From NCBI GenBank assembly GCA_010909165.1, contig MU008202.1:1-64000 (forward strand): DNA of 64,000 nt. The letters run 5' to 3'. Origin of the DNA: Anthoceros angustus (Eukaryota > Streptophyta > Anthocerotopsida > Anthocerotales > Anthocerotaceae). The notes below the pieces were generated by a model that was not told where the DNA came from, did no database searches, and saw nothing but the letters and a program-made list of their open reading frames with translations. How positions within the stretch are numbered: the first letter of the stretch is position 1; every line of letters begins with the position of its first letter. Shown piece by piece: positions 11,844 through 24,542 of this stretch. The position numbers and the translations under genes were made by a program.

Positions 11844-13420
11844 CTATCATCCTCCTCCCTCGGGCCAGTGAGCAAGCTCGACCACCCCTGAGCTGCCTCA
11901 CGCGCCCGCCTCCGTCAACCTGGACTCCAACCGCCACAGCAGGTGGGGATCTCAACCGGAAATTATCGTATGGTAGCACAATTTGCCCTTTGTAGTAGCA
12001 TCACCGGGGCGCCATAGCCCCGACTGGTTCTAAAATACCTATCGCAAAGACGCCTACAATTCCGAGCGATCTTAGGTCCAGTGTGGCATCCCCAATCAAA
12101 TTTCCTTCCTAGGATGCTATCACCTATTTGCCTACGCCATCACGCTGCTCTTCCGACGGCTTGGCCCGGCCCTTTCGCCCTCCGCTCCGCCGCGAGCTCC
12201 TCCGCTTGTCCGATCTAATGTGTCCTCCCACAAGACCTCCACCTCACTATCGCTGGTGGATGTCAACGGAGAGGTATCACTGGCTCTCTACCCGCAAATT
12301 GCCGCCATTCTCAGGATTAATATGTGCTCTTCTTCCACCATGCTCGGACTTTTCTTCCGCCGCCTCCAAAATCGCCCGCAAATGCCTCGTTGCTGATCTG
12401 CCCCCAGAGCTGCTATGGCCGAAAGTTGCTCACCATGCGCCATGCTTGAGTTGGGCTCCCGATGCTCTGGTGGCTCATACATGGTGGACTCCACGATCGG
12501 GCCGTCTGCTCAGCAACTCGCGGTGTATTTCTGGCTGTTCCTTCCTTTCCTTCTAGTCCTTCCACTACCATCGTGGACCCGGCGCCGCTTCCTCTTTCCT
12601 CCTTCTCCTTTTTGGCCACGTGCCTCGCCGCCTCGCTTATACCGTCCGCCAACTTATGGGCTCTCCATGAGGTTGCCTCTTGCCTTGGGCTGCAACAATT
12701 CCCCATTTCTTGACCCGTGGCATCCTTGATCTCGGGCCATGAGCTCTCACCATGGACTCCAGCCCTCGAGCCCCGCGCAATCTCCCGAATTTTACCCTGC
12801 CTCCTGGTCCGCTTATCTTCCTCCACCGCTGCTTAGCCTCCTCCTCCTGATCGGGCCCTCACCACTCGCCGCCTCTTGCACGTTGAGACGAGGGGCTAAA
12901 CGCAGCCTTGGTCCAGCCAAGTCCGACCGCCCGGATCATAGATGGGTTAGCTCCCGTGAAATACTTGTTGAGGAGGCCCGCCCGGACGCCATTCTGCCGA
13001 GCACCTTCCTTCCGAGGGTGCGCACTCTAACCACCCGCCGACCTCTCGCTGCCGGAGTTCTGGAAAATCTCTTCCATCCCGAGGAGGGGTCTCGCCGAGG
13101 TCAACCCTAATCCTTCCGGTCGGTTCGTCATCCGCATCCGTGGTCAAGTCAAATTTTCCTCGATCGTGCCTCCTCCGCCGAATCAATCACGCTTGCCTCC
13201 TCATTTTCTTCGCTTTGCGCACGACGCCGCTGACCAGACGCTGCCCACCTTCTCGCCTTCTTTTGTGAGCCTCACCGCCTTCTCCCGGCTTTTTCTTCTT
13301 GCCGGTGGCAACTCCTTTTCCTCCTCGAATCGCCCATTGCCACCGACTCCCAATCACAATTCCTCCTCTATTTCCTCCTCGCTCCACTCACCTCACCTCA
13401 CCCGGCCTGGCTGAAGGAGG
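11844..13420 (-). repeat. Long unclassified repeat, copy 2
   Basis: This is the diverged partner of 8046-9990, very roughly 80% identical where alignable, with many indels. The minus-strand frames again contain DADDEP and a Lys/Glu-rich segment (HKLADGISEAARHVAKKEKE). The conserved reading direction suggests the family once encoded a protein on this strand. It is decayed. Confidence 0.5.
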
Positions 13421-15000
13421 CCACACCCACCTCCAGTATGAAGCGTATGACACAGTGAACCAAAATGGCGAATTAGAGAAGGACGAGGGAAGAGGAGATC
13501 AAATAACCTCTCTTCACAGCCTTGTCAAAGAGAATTCGCCCAATCGATCCTCGCCCCTTGACAACTTCATGGAGAAACAAGAAGAAATGGTCGACAAATA
13601 GTCCCGCTTGTGTCAGAGAAAACATAGAGCCACTTGGCTGCACTCCATCACTGTCGATACCAATTCTCGGGTCAACCCATTGGCTCCCGAATTACGCTGC
13701 CTGACTGTTGGCCCGCACGCGTGCCTTTTCCGAGAAGGTCTGATTACCAAACCACCTTCCTCCTTTTCACGCTCATACACTCTCCGACCACCCAGTCCCA
13801 ATCCCAGGCTTCTAATTCCCCCGCCTGGCCGCCATTGTCGGATGGTAGACTCTGTACTGGGCCCCAAGTTCGAGATAATTCCACCGCTTCTCCATGAAGC
13901 CAAGCTAACTCCTTCACCACCCCTCATTTCCGGACCTTCCAATGGTCCATGTTTGGCCATTGTCACAATTTCTGGCCTTGGGCGCCATGCCTCTGCAGCA
14001 ACCTCCCTTGCCTGCAGTGCCTCGAATCGGTGATGCCTCGCCTCAAAATTCATGGCGGGCCGGGCCTCCCGTGGTTCCTACCTCCTGCCAATCCACACAC
14101 TGTAGAGTCACCCCTCAGCTGGCCCCTCACTAGCGAGGGTTTGGTCGTCCTCGCGATTGCCCTCTAAGCCCTCTAGCGGATCAGCGGTACTATCCTCGAC
14201 GGCCCTCGTGACTCGCCATTCAGGCCTGGCCTCACTCCGCCTCCGCCCGCCATTGCGCTCCATCGTTTGAACTTACTGCCATTTTTTACATTCGTCCAGT
14301 TACGTGCCCGCTCCCCTACTACGATCGATTCCACGACTACTTCTCCTTCGACGACCGCTCCTTCCTTCCACGACCGCCCGTCCCCTAGTCGCCGACCGTT
14401 CTCAAACATAACCTTTCTCCCCATTTCGGTCCGCAACTACACACTTATTCGACTACCACCTGGTTGGATCGACCTCCAACCTATGGACTTAGCAACCATA
14501 TACCAAATATGTGAACCCCCCTCACACATATATAGACTTTCTATTGGATATCCCAAGACCAAAGGCCAAGGGACATCGAAAAGACCATTTATTATCTAAC
14601 CTAAGAAACAACAAAAACCCCCATAAGCCAAGGACACTTTTTGACATAAATGCCCTCTCCTACTGTCAACCTGGCTTATTTTAACACCATTCCTAACAAG
14701 AAAACAAAAAAATCACCCCAAGACGCCTTTCAACAGGGAGTTTCCAAATCCAGATCATTTAAAAGTTCCCGAAGCGGAGGATGTAGAACCGGAGACAGGT
14801 GCAAGATCAGCCAATAATTTTATAGTCTGCAGGCTATTGTAGAAAGCACTAAAAAATGATCAGCAAGTCCTCTCTTCAAGGAGTGACATCCAGACATGAG
14901 TTCAATGGAACTCCACAATTAAGTGTCATTCGGACGGATTGGTACTTGGATGAAGTGTCGCCCAATATGTCCTCGTCTCCACAGTGTGCCTCTAGGGCCG
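13421..15000. other. C-rich then AT-rich gene-free DNA
   Basis: Numerous short frames occur on both strands, but none has recognisable domains or consistent splicing. The stretch is probably the continuation of the long repeat. ACACATATATAGAC near 14525 is a possible TATA-like site with nothing credible downstream. Confidence 0.35.
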
Positions 15001-15149
15001 CCAATTGTTAGTACCCTACAGAGTTACTCCCAATCAAGTTTCAGTGCATAGTATTATCGCAGATCAAATTCCAATGGGAAAATTCCACATATACTTTGAA
15101 ATATCTATAAAAGTCTCTAAATTCACTAAAAATGATCAGCAAACTAACC

Positions 15150-15295
15150 ACGCTGAATTAAAGTGCAAACTTGAACTTTACAAGTTGGAGGTCTAGTGCA
15201 AACTTAAACTTTACAATTTGAAGTGAATGGAAAATTTTAAAGTTGAAGTGAACTGCAAGTTTGAACCTAACAAGTTGAAATGAACTCACTTGACA
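15150..15295. repeat. Short tandem repeat, about 34 bp unit
   Basis: Three to four degenerate units contain AAACTTGAACTTTACAAGTT, with variants such as AAACTTAAACTTTACAATTT and AAGTTTGAACCTAACAAGTT. Each unit is internally near-palindromic (AACTT...AAGTT). There is no coding role. Confidence 0.6.
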
Positions 15296-15299
15296 TTTG

Positions 15300-17700
15300 C
15301 TTTCCTCTTCAACTTGTACTTCTGGTTGCTGAAGGTACAAAAAATCTGTCTTTTTGCCCAACGATTTGACTGATTTCCTTAGTTCCCTTGCAAAGGCATT
15401 TTGAGTGGGTTCTCTATTTTGGCACTTTTTGGTCTTTTTTTATCAGATATTAATATTATTTTAAAATAAGATACTTCACAATAATTTTCAACGTACTTCC
15501 CTCTTCAATTTTTTGTAGTTAATTATTTTTTTCTAATATTCCTAAATTACATATCCCTAAGTAAAATCAATTTTCAGCCCCTCCCTTCCTTCGCTTTTTA
15601 GTGGAATCTCTTATGAGTTCTCGCAACTCAATGAGCATGTAGTGGTAGTGGTAGGTTCAAGATGGAGATCCTGACATGCAAACTAGGTGCAGGTATGCTG
15701 CGGGCAATCAATATATGATTGTGAGGTGGGAGGTGGGCCCGAAAATGAGATAAGCCTGCAAGTTAAGGGGTCGCAGAGAGTGTGATCGGAAGACGAAGGA
15801 GGAGTAGAGCCCAAGTATAGCCCAAATGTACCCTCAATTAAACAAGTATCAAATGTTCCTACAAAAAATAGAGGGCGTTAGTAGCTACATAAAAAGCTTG
15901 TAGTAATAGGAAAACACTTAATTTCTCGGGAATAGACTAATAGTTGTCATCTAAGAAGTGAAGAAATTGTTCTTACGCTGCTTGAAAGAAAATTCTTCAC
16001 ATCGAACCGAGTGTCAGAATTGTAGCTTGATATCAATATTGGGAAGAAACGGAGGAGAGGAAGAAAAGGTTTGACTATTTGTGAAATAATTTTTTGATAC
16101 AAGAGACGAGAAATAATGACATTGGTCCAAATACCTACCATTGCTGAAAGAGTAAAGTCAACTTTATATCTTGACACCTGAGCATAGCATACTGTCTTTC
16201 CCTGTTTCTTGCATTTTGTCAACCTCATATATGTCAACGTACATGTGTAGGGGTGTGGGAAGGAAAACAGAAGGGACGTATGTTTGTTTGAAGTACAAAA
16301 TATTAGCCTTTAAAGCGAATCTGCTTGGGGAGAGGTGAGTTCCTTGGACCTTGAATACTCTTTGGCATAAAACGTCGAAATTACGCAGTCGTACATGAGG
16401 GAACATTTGAGAAAGCGGCAAAAAAAAGTTAATTTCCCATGTTTTCCTTATGACCATGGGACGTGGCGCGGGCCCCTTGGGGCGGACTCTCGGGCGGTGT
16501 GTCGATAACGAATCGGGGCCCGCGGCTGGGCAGATGGCAGATGCCTTTTGCTGTGGCCGCTGCGCCGCCTTGGGCCCGTCGTCGGCGGCTGCTTGGACGG
16601 ACACTGTCCCAGTTTGGCTGGGAGGGCAAGGAGCAAAGCCCACATTTCGTGGCCAGTGTTGTGGGCATGTTTGTAGCCACTCTAGGACCTAAAACGTAGG
16701 GAAAAGGAATGGAATGGATGTCGGAATTTGAAGCGAAGAATGAAGGAAAAAGGAGGAGTGTGGGGTGGGAAGTCGGGATGAAACGGCTACGATAATTCGA
16801 TTTAGCGGAGCGGTTGAAGGCGAAGCGTGCGAAGGAATCGATGAGGAATTCCGAATTATTCGGCTTTAGCCTTAATGCGCTTCACAAAGGAAAAGGTTTG
16901 ACGAACGGCATTCCAATTCCCAAATTGGCGCACAAAATGTTGGAGTGTGTGTGTGTTTCGATGGAGGAATCTTTGCCTCGGGTGGGGTACGGAAAACGGC
17001 AAGCAAAGCCAGGCCAGGCCAGGCCAGGCGGGCTGGGCGTCGGGCGTCAGGCGTCAGGCGTCAGTCGGCAGTTCAGTTGGCCGTACGGGTGCACCAGCGG
17101 CCACGCTCGCCGCCCCGTTCCGTCCCGTTCCGTCTCGTCGCTGCCCACGCTGCAACTGCGGGGACGGATAGGTGTTAATATTATACCGTTCCGCCCCCAC
17201 TGCATTGCATGCAGGTGTTGCTGTGCGGGCGCTCGAAGCCCCGTCCCGTCCTGGTTTCACGACCGAGGACTCGGACCGGGAGCAGCCATCCTGGGCGCGG
17301 CTCGCGCTGCGGGCTCGTGGATTTCCACGAGATTCTGCGGCTGGATGTAGCAGCCGGCTGCGCTGTGGATGTGAGAAGAGAATCCCGCGTCAGAGCAGTG
17401 CTTGTGGACTGAGGTGCAGTCCACTTGGCTTCCTGGTCGTGGTGGTCCTGGTCCTGGTCCTGGTCCTAGCCCTGGCCCTCGCTCGTTCTGCTGTTGGCCC
17501 TGGCCCGATCGGGAAGAGGCAGCGGCGCAGCCATAGGACTACCCATTGCCCTCCTCCTGCCATGGATTACGCTGCTGCTCCAGGTCCGGGGAGGGGGGGC
17601 TGTTCTCCTCGTGGGATGTGGGGAATGATTCTAGAAGCCGGAATTTGGGATGAGAATCTTGGAAGGGATGGGGGACCTTCGCCTCCATCCACCCCGCCTC
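15300..17700. other. Intergenic DNA upstream of MsrB
   Basis: No gene is supported. The left half is AT-rich. From 16.45 kb the sequence becomes GC-rich, with short direct repeats (GGCCA near 17010, GGCGTCA near 17040, CTGGTC near 17450). The open frames there run on both strands and look like by-products of high GC. Confidence 0.45.
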
Positions 17701-17714
17701 CCCGATCCTGTCGT

Positions 17715-17722
17715 GCATAAAA
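17715..17722 (+). promoter_or_regulatory. TATA box candidate for MsrB
   Basis: CATAAAAG lies about 460 bases before the MsrB start codon, at the edge of a C/T-rich leader. A TATA box here would imply a 5' UTR of roughly 430 bases, which contains several upstream ATGs. A spliced leader is possible. Confidence 0.4.
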
Positions 17723-18182
17723 GACCGGCCGATGCTCTCATTCCTTCCCGATCTCCACAAGCTCTCCTACGCCTCCAGCGCTTGCACCTGGCTCTCTCGC
17801 TCTCGCTTACGCTCCCGCTTTCTTTCCAGCGCTTGCTCTAAGTCCTCTTTACGCTTCCTGCTCCTGAGCTACAGCCTTAGGCTGCCGCTCTCCTCTTTGC
17901 TCCTTCTTCTGCTTCTGCTTCTGCCGCGGCCTGGGCCGCCACCCAGTCTCACTCTCCGCTTAGCTGCGGCTACTCCTGCTTCAAGTTCAAGCCAGGCAAC
18001 AGCTCCCGACTCCCGCTCCCGTCTACGACTTCCTCTCAAGTGTTGCACTTCCTCGTTCGAGCCCTCCTTTAAATTTCCTGCCTCTTTGCTTGCTAGCCAG
18101 CTCCCAATTCGGCGCCAATCTTGTGACGTGACCGCTGCAAGGGAAGCGTTGAGGGAATTTTCGTCAGCACCTACAGAAATCC

Positions 18183-18563
18183 ATGGCCATGTCGGATTCG
18201 GAATGGCAGGCGTGCCTGAGCCCGATGCAGTACAAGGTGCTGAGGCAGAAGGCGACGGAGAGGCCCTTCACCGGGGAGTACTACTCGCACTACGAGACGG
18301 GGACGTACAAGTGCGTGGGATGCAATAACAGTCTCTACTCCTCCTCGGCCAAATTCGACAGCGGATGCGGCTGGCCGGTCTTCTACGAGGCATTAGATGG
18401 AGCCATCGAGACGCAGACGGATTCCGATGGCCGCCGGACGGAAATTGTCTGCGCCAACTGCAACGGTCACCTGGGCCATCTTTTCACAGGGGAAGGATTT
18501 CCCACTCCCACGGATGAGCGCCACTGCGTCAACAGCATCTGCCTCAAATTCTGCCCGGAATAG
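18183..18563 (+). CDS. MSRB: Methionine-R-sulfoxide reductase B, cytosolic type
   Basis: The 126-residue protein is a complete, intronless SelR/MsrB domain that reduces methionine-R-sulfoxide in oxidised proteins using thioredoxin or a similar donor. The two zinc-binding CxxC pairs are YKCVGCN (about residue 43) and IVCANCNGHLGHLF (about residue 89). FDSGCGWP holds the usual resolving Cys, and RHCVNSICLKF near the C-terminus holds the catalytic Cys. No transit peptide precedes the domain: the start is ATGGCCATGTCG, in the sequence CCATGG. The location is therefore inferred to be cytosolic. ICLKF has an extra Cys where family members usually have a small residue. A stress-repair role fits the ASR/LEA genes farther along. 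Confidence 0.93.
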   Translation: MAMSDSEWQACLSPMQYKVLRQKATERPFTGEYYSHYETGTYKCVGCNNSLYSSSAKFDSGCGWPVFYEALDGAIETQTDSDGRRTEIVCANCNGHLGHLFTGEGFPTPTDERHCVNSICLKFCPE

Positions 18564-19715
18564 CAGGCGGCTGCATCACCTTTCACTCCTCCTCCCCCCC
18601 TTTTTTCGCTCTTCTCCTTGCGGCCATATTCTACCTACAATTGAGCGCAAACAGGCTGCCTATAGCTACACATTTTTTTTTGACAAGGTCTACGCACACA
18701 GCAGTGGATGGCATCTTGGCACACGGTATATGCAGTAGTGTGAAGAAGGGACTTCTGCGGCCGGCTAACCTAGTCTTCTGCACTATTGCTGACGGGGGAA
18801 AGGTTCTTGCATACATGTGCTCGCAACAACAGCCCTGGAATTGCAGGAAACCGGAGTTGCTGGAAGTTTCTCAGCGCTACTTCGGTCACAAGATGCTCTG
18901 CTGCCAGGTCTTGTTCTTCGAGGGTGCCGTACAGTGTGCAATGCAGTGCTGTGGAGTGCGCGGTGCAACATCAACATCCCTGCAATTTTGTGTGCCGTGC
19001 ATTGGGGACTGCAAATTTTGGGACAGTGTCACTTGTTTCTGGGGCTGAAGTTTTTTCTTTTTTCCAAGCAAACTGTGGCCTGCGTCGTGCTGCCACGTCG
19101 AGCAGGGAGCGGCGAGGGGAAGCTGAGGAATCGGTCCTCGGCTACGAGCTAGAAGTTAGAGGTCGGGTAGTTACAAGTGCCGTGCGGATGCAATCCTTGC
19201 CCTCCTTTTCCGGCACAGCGGATATTAGACGCATCAGTTGAAGTGATTCCGTTAAAGCAGTTAGAGAGATCAGGGCCTCGCAGGCTGCAGCGCTGCAGCA
19301 GCCGCAATCATTCAAGAGAGAGCTGTGTGAACTCTGTGCGCGGGGTGGTGAGGTTCCACCTGCTGGTTACCATGGACCATCCATCCTGTCTGTGCACAGT
19401 AGCCTAGTCTGGCAGATTGCCACATTCATGAACTTGAATGAAGAATGATATGTTCAAGCTGTTGTGCTTTGTGCTTTGTTTGATTCCCATGTTATCCGTC
19501 CACCACATCCAAACAGGAGCTGGCAGGCACCAGCAGCACAAGGACAAAACAGATCCCCACCACAAATCAAGTCACAGAAAATTGGCTTCTGCCCTTGCAC
19601 CTGGTCGCACCCTCTCACATCACACTACTCGTACTCTCACTGCCACTTCAGGACAGCGGTTGGTGGGTGTTGCATTCAATTCCATTCCCTCAGGAGCCCA
19701 GAGTCCTGATCGCTC
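18564..19715. other. Intergenic DNA between MsrB and the lipase gene
   Basis: This contains the MsrB 3' end (a T-rich stretch at 18600 and a T8 run near 18670) and, from the other side, the lipase 3' region. The open frames present are short, overlap on both strands and show no domain. Confidence 0.5.
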
Positions 19716-19719
19716 CTCC

Positions 19720-21967
19720 TCAGTGGGATTGGAAGAAGGCAATGATAGGGGCATAGAGATCGGAGTTCGCAGTCGTTCCCGTGACGAAATCTGCGTGCCC
19801 ATAGTTGGGCAGGTCCACAACTTGCACAACCCTGTTCAGGGCTTGCCTCAGGAGCCCCACATCGGCCGTATCCGCCAGCCAGTCCTGCCCCCCACAGGCA
19901 AGGAGGATGGGGAGGTTTTCGGGAATTGCCCCCAGGTTGTAAGCTGGAGCAGAGGGGGAGCCGTAGTGCGCCAGGTTGCCGACCAACCCGTAATCGTGTT
20001 TGGCAAAGGTTCCGGTTCTGATCACTGCACGAATTTCCAGGCAAATTTGGTCAGCCAAACTGTTCGAGTTGTCCGGATCATATGAAGTCAGCAACTCATC
20101 CCGAAGCCGGCGCTCAGAGGAGACTCACTTTGCGCCAAGTGGACCAGGTTCCTTGTACTTGTGGACTGGGGCTCGAACTGCAAGTAGTAGTCCCACCTGG
20201 AGCCATTGAAACAACAGTTCGGTCCTGGCCAAGACAAAGGAAGAAAAAATGTGAGCCCATGCTCTGTCAGTCAGCCGGATTGACACAGGGTCAAGTCAAT
20301 AAAAAACACAAAAGAAGTCTAGGATGTGCTAATCAGGATTCCTTCCCCTGGCTTGGCAGATGCATTCATGCAATGCAGGCTACAAGATTTTACCAGTCAT
20401 GGCTGTGAGCAGATTTCCGCAGTTCACTCCCTGGATTGCACAAACGCGGTCAAGTAGCCACCTCCAAGCTCCACTGCGTACACATCAAAAGAGTACATCC
20501 CGAAGCTCTCAGAAGGATGGGTCGATCAGTAACCGTCCCGCCCCTCCCCCGCCTTAGCATATAAAATGAAACGTGCTAATTCTGGCTGACTTGATTACGG
20601 TGCTGGAATTATGCCCCAGCACCAAATGCTATTCCCTAGGGCTTCCCCAGTCTACAAATTATGCACACAAGTTCTTACTTACTTGTTCAAGCCAAACTCT
20701 CCCGGTCCTACGCTGTTGAATAACTGTGGGCCAACCAGGACAGCGAGAAACTTCAGTCTCTCAAAGTGGCTACAGAAGGAGCAGGATGGGAATAGAGGCA
20801 GTGCTTACCTGGTCGATATACATATCGGCTGCAGTCCTAGCCATCGTGGACTGGACATTTCCGAGAAAAGCGATAGGGCTGAGCAAGGCAGCAGCTGCTA
20901 TGTTATCTGTCAAGCTTGTGTCCTGGCTGAAGGCTGCCAATGCTGTGATTGTGCCCTGCATCAAGATTCCCAGCAATTTAGCTTACATACGCAACTTTGC
21001 AAGAACAACGCCACCCTCTTCGGTTTGCCCAACAATACCAGTTATTAACTGCACGTCTACCTGAGAATGGCCAACGTAGTAAATGGGAGTGTTCCTTCTT
21101 CCATAGATGAAGGAGATGAAAGCTGGGGTGTCGTAGGCTGCTAGGTCATCCCAGGTCCAGTCCCAGAAATCCTGCAGACAGATTTAAAACTTGCTTGCTT
21201 TCAAACTTAATCAGCTAAACTGTTAATTGCCATAGCCGCTCAAGTTGCCCTGCAAGATACAAACACCAGCCGGAGGAGCGAGTTGCTCAAATACTTACGG
21301 AATCAGACCTCTGGAATGAGATGTGACCGTGGCTCCACGTTGAGCTCCTGGAGCTCCCGATCCAAACATCGTAGCCAGCGTCTGCGGCTATGTATGCCAG
21401 GGACTGCTGCGGATTGTTCAGAACCCAGTCATCGCCTCCCTGCAGATGAGGATGAGGTGCAAAGGTCATGATCAATTCTGCCAACACCACACAGCGAAGA
21501 GACTACGGAATTCGTGAATTCATGTAACCCCGTTCTTGGCAAAGAAAATGCCAGGATTCACAACTGGGGCACCTCTAATATTCCGTGCTGCAGAAACAGT
21601 GGCTTGCCCAACGCAGCCTGTGGTCCAGCAACGCCATGAGGAATGTTCTGGAGGCCGAGAAGAAAGCCATCCTGAGTTTGCACCTATGATTCATCAAGAC
21701 AAAACAGAGCGCTCAAAGTCAAAAACTCGAACACAATCTTGCAAGCTTTGCAGCGAATAAACTTGTGAAATGCACAACACAGATGCGAACACAAAATTTT
21801 CGGGGAAGTTCACGTGAGGTCACCGTGTACTCAATGCAAGGGTATCCACGCCCAAGGATGATAGCGTCACAAAGGCCCTCAGCTCGAGTTCCTTGAACAA
21901 CGGCGAGAAGGCAGAAAAGAATGATTAACAGACTGGGAACGGTGGTGACCCCGTCTTTCTTCGCCAT
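19720..21967 (-). CDS. Secreted acid lipase (lysosomal acid lipase/LIPA family)
   Basis: Nine exons fit in phase: 21824-21967, 21573-21683, 21299-21439, 21061-21171, 20809-20955, 20683-20759, 20394-20461, 20129-20224 and 19720-20024. They give 399 residues, the usual length. A signal peptide (residues 1-29, PSLLIILFCLLAVV core) predicts secretion or vacuolar delivery. Family marks are YTVQTQDGFLLGLQNIP, LQHGILEGGDDWVLN, DVWIGSSRSSTWSHGH and DFWDWTWDDLAAYD. The nucleophile motif GHSQGT is split by intron 4, the acid is in GGQDWLAD, and the His is in NYGHADFV, so the Ser-Asp-His triad is complete. FEPQSTSTRNLVHLAQ and RTGTFAKHDYG are also typical. It should hydrolyse neutral lipid esters. Intron 5 as placed is only 49 nt and is the least certain junction. 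Confidence 0.9.
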
Positions 21968-23260
21968 CCTCAAAGACCTCACAGGAAAGAGGACAGGGAA
22001 TGGAACTGAGCTCGCCGAATTACTCCAGACACACAACAACTCAAATTCGCAGCGGAGCCCTGGATCTGGAAACGCTTCAATTCCCGCTGAGGAACTGAAG
22101 GCTACAAGCTCAGCACGTCGACACTAGTTGCCCATGAGGCGGCCAAGAAGCAGGCAATCCACAATTCACGGTGGCCGGCAGTATCGCAAAGGGGAGCAGA
22201 CACAATCTGCGATGAGAACAATCCTGCCTCACCCAGGCTTCAATTTATACATATGTGACTGGGCAGGCTGTGCCCGAGGTTGATCGTATTAAAGTTAGAT
22301 ATCTCGAAACGTATTAGCTGCAAGGAGAGCGTTATACTATACGTCCGGACGAGGCATCTTTGCTTTAGGAGGTGCTTGATTTGTGGTTTGAAGAACAATC
22401 TGCTTCCTGTGAGTAGACTGCGTATGATGGACGAAATAATCCACCAAGAGTGTGGATTCATGTCTACCCTCTGGGTAGGTGAACCTAGCTGGAATCTATT
22501 ATCGGCTCCTGCCTGCCGTCTATCCTGTGTTTTTCTGTCTGCAGAGGCGCCGAGAGTTTGCACCGTGTTCACACCTTTCCCACCGCTGCCTATTCCCACC
22601 ATGTCCCAACCACGTCAAGCGAAATCAGCCAGCGCAGGGTGTAGCAGCGAGCACTCTAATGTGACCCCGTCCATAATTGGAGTTGGAGTCAAATGGCTGG
22701 AACAAGCCATGTGTGTGGCGGGTGCCAATTTACAGATGCTGCTTGAGTTGCTGCAAGCCAGGTGGCTTTCTTCAACGCTGTTCACAGTCTGGACGTGCGT
22801 ATGTACACACATACATTTTGGACATAATGGAAGCAGTTTCCTAAAAGGAATGTGTCCGTGTGTCGGTGGCCACGGTCCGCTGTGCACGAAAAGGCTGGTT
22901 GGCAGACAAGACCTGCATCGGGCTTCCCCCCTGATCTGTTGTTCTACTTGCAGCGTGCGAGGTGTGCATAGGAGGTATCGTGCTTTTATGAGGGCACTCT
23001 TTGCGTTGTGGATACTGTTTGAGAAGTATCTTGGAGTAAAATAAAGAGTGTGTTTCAGTCGAGGCTCGTGGTTACCTACCACTAGCCTGTTGTTTGGGTT
23101 ACCAGCAACAGTCTTTCAGCGCTATACCTTCTCTAACCATAGCCTGCTTGCACTCCCTTGCGCAAACAACCCCTGCAAACCAGGGCATCCCTTCCTGTGA
23201 AGAGTTGTGTACCGCTGCTTGCAGTGTGGCCACAAGAGGAAACATATGGGGGAGAGACCC
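21968..23260. other. Interval without a supported gene
   Basis: The right-hand side of the lipase start is its probable promoter: on the minus strand, TATAAATTGAAGCC lies near 22245. The frame across 22310-23044 on the plus strand lacks an ATG at its beginning, overlaps an open frame on the other strand and shows no domain. I do not call it a gene. Confidence 0.45.
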
Positions 23261-23266
23261 GTTGCA

Positions 23267-24294
23267 TCATCTCAGATTGAGATACTGTGCTTTGGCTGAC
23301 TTCAGGCTTGGCCTTTTCGTGCCGTCGTCAGCCCTGCAGAAGGACAGGTAAACCTTGTCAGGAAAACAGCCACTGCTGCAAGGTGAAATATAAGAGGGCC
23401 GACAAAACATACCTTAGAATTGCTGGTATGGATTCTTCTGGTTCTTTCCCCTTGACATCTACTGCCGTAATCTCTGTACTGCCATCTTCCTGAGGAGCTC
23501 CCCCTTCAGCCACTTTTGGGGCTTTCTTGTAACCATATTCAATGTCTTCCGCAGGTTTAACAGATAAGAACAAAGGATGCTGCGCACATAGAGGGAAGCC
23601 TGTCACCAACAGCAAGCGTATGAGCCGAATTTGATACAGGGTGTCGGTCGACGACTTGTTACCTGGTATACTGCTGCAGCCAGGAGTTTTTTCCTCCGCT
23701 CTTTCAGGGCTACCGCAACGTTGGCATTTGTCTCCACAAGAATCTCACCAATTTCTTGCCACGACGATGATGAACCATCCTAAACCATCAAATACAAGCC
23801 AGGTCTTCAGGAACAGAGTTATCCAGAACAGGAGTTTTACGAGAATTTTCTTTCATCGATCAACGAAAAGAGCTGTTGAGACATTCATGACAGTAACACA
23901 GCGAATGAAGACTCACTTCACCTATTTTCCGAGCAACAACGACAAATGTGTCCACACCACTGGCCTTGGATACGTCAAGTGTCCTGCACCACCCCATCCC
24001 CCAACCAGTCAATCAAATTTCACGACTGATAAGCAGACAAAAAATGACACAAAAGCTCACTCAAGAGCCTTGATTCGGTACCACTCACAATATTTTGTGT
24101 TTAGGTTTTGCCTCAACACGTTTGCTGAACCCAGTTCCTGACTGCATCACCCATTTGGTTCCAGCTCTCCTGCAACAAGGTTATGCATCAATGCGTTACT
24201 GGGCAAAACCTTAGTGCACCAGGTTGTCATGCAGCAGCCCGGTAGAGCTGATAGAGTTACCCCCTCTCCTCAATTTGAGTACAATTCCTCCCAT
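23267..24294 (-). CDS. Uncharacterised six-exon protein, 180 residues
   Basis: I do not recognise the family. Six exons join in phase with GT-AG junctions: 24220-24294, 24120-24169, 23917-23983, 23663-23779, 23413-23579 and 23267-23333. The product starts MGGIVLKLRR and continues through ESWNQMGDAVRNWV and VSKASGVDTFVVVARKIG. A Trp/Glu-rich segment follows (SWQEIGEILVETNANVAV), then a basic stretch (ALKERRKKLLAAA), a KPAEDIEYGYKKAP motif and a basic tail ending AKAQYLNLR. There is no signal peptide or membrane segment. A decayed relative of exons 1-3 lies at 28.44-28.8 kb, which supports exonic origin. The first exon is the least certain. Confidence 0.65.
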
Positions 24295-24542
24295 CCCTAA
24301 AAAGGGGCACAGTCCTGCAAGTGATCAAATCGTGAGGCGGCCTGTGCTAACCACTCAATGCCAACCAAATGAGCTCACAAGATGAACGTAAGCCAAAGCC
24401 CAGCAGTTGATAACGCCGGATGAAATGTGGCGGAAGTACCTGAGATGCTCCACGGTGGTGAATCGAGACCAGGTTGAGAGGCCAGACAGCCGTGAGGCGA
24501 GCGCGGGAGGAGCCACACGGAGCGCCATGTCACCGGATTGTC

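Noticed and set aside
22280-23044. 254-codon plus-strand frame
   Set aside because: It starts at TTG, not ATG, overlaps a 155-codon frame on the other strand, has Cys/Arg-rich random composition and no domain.
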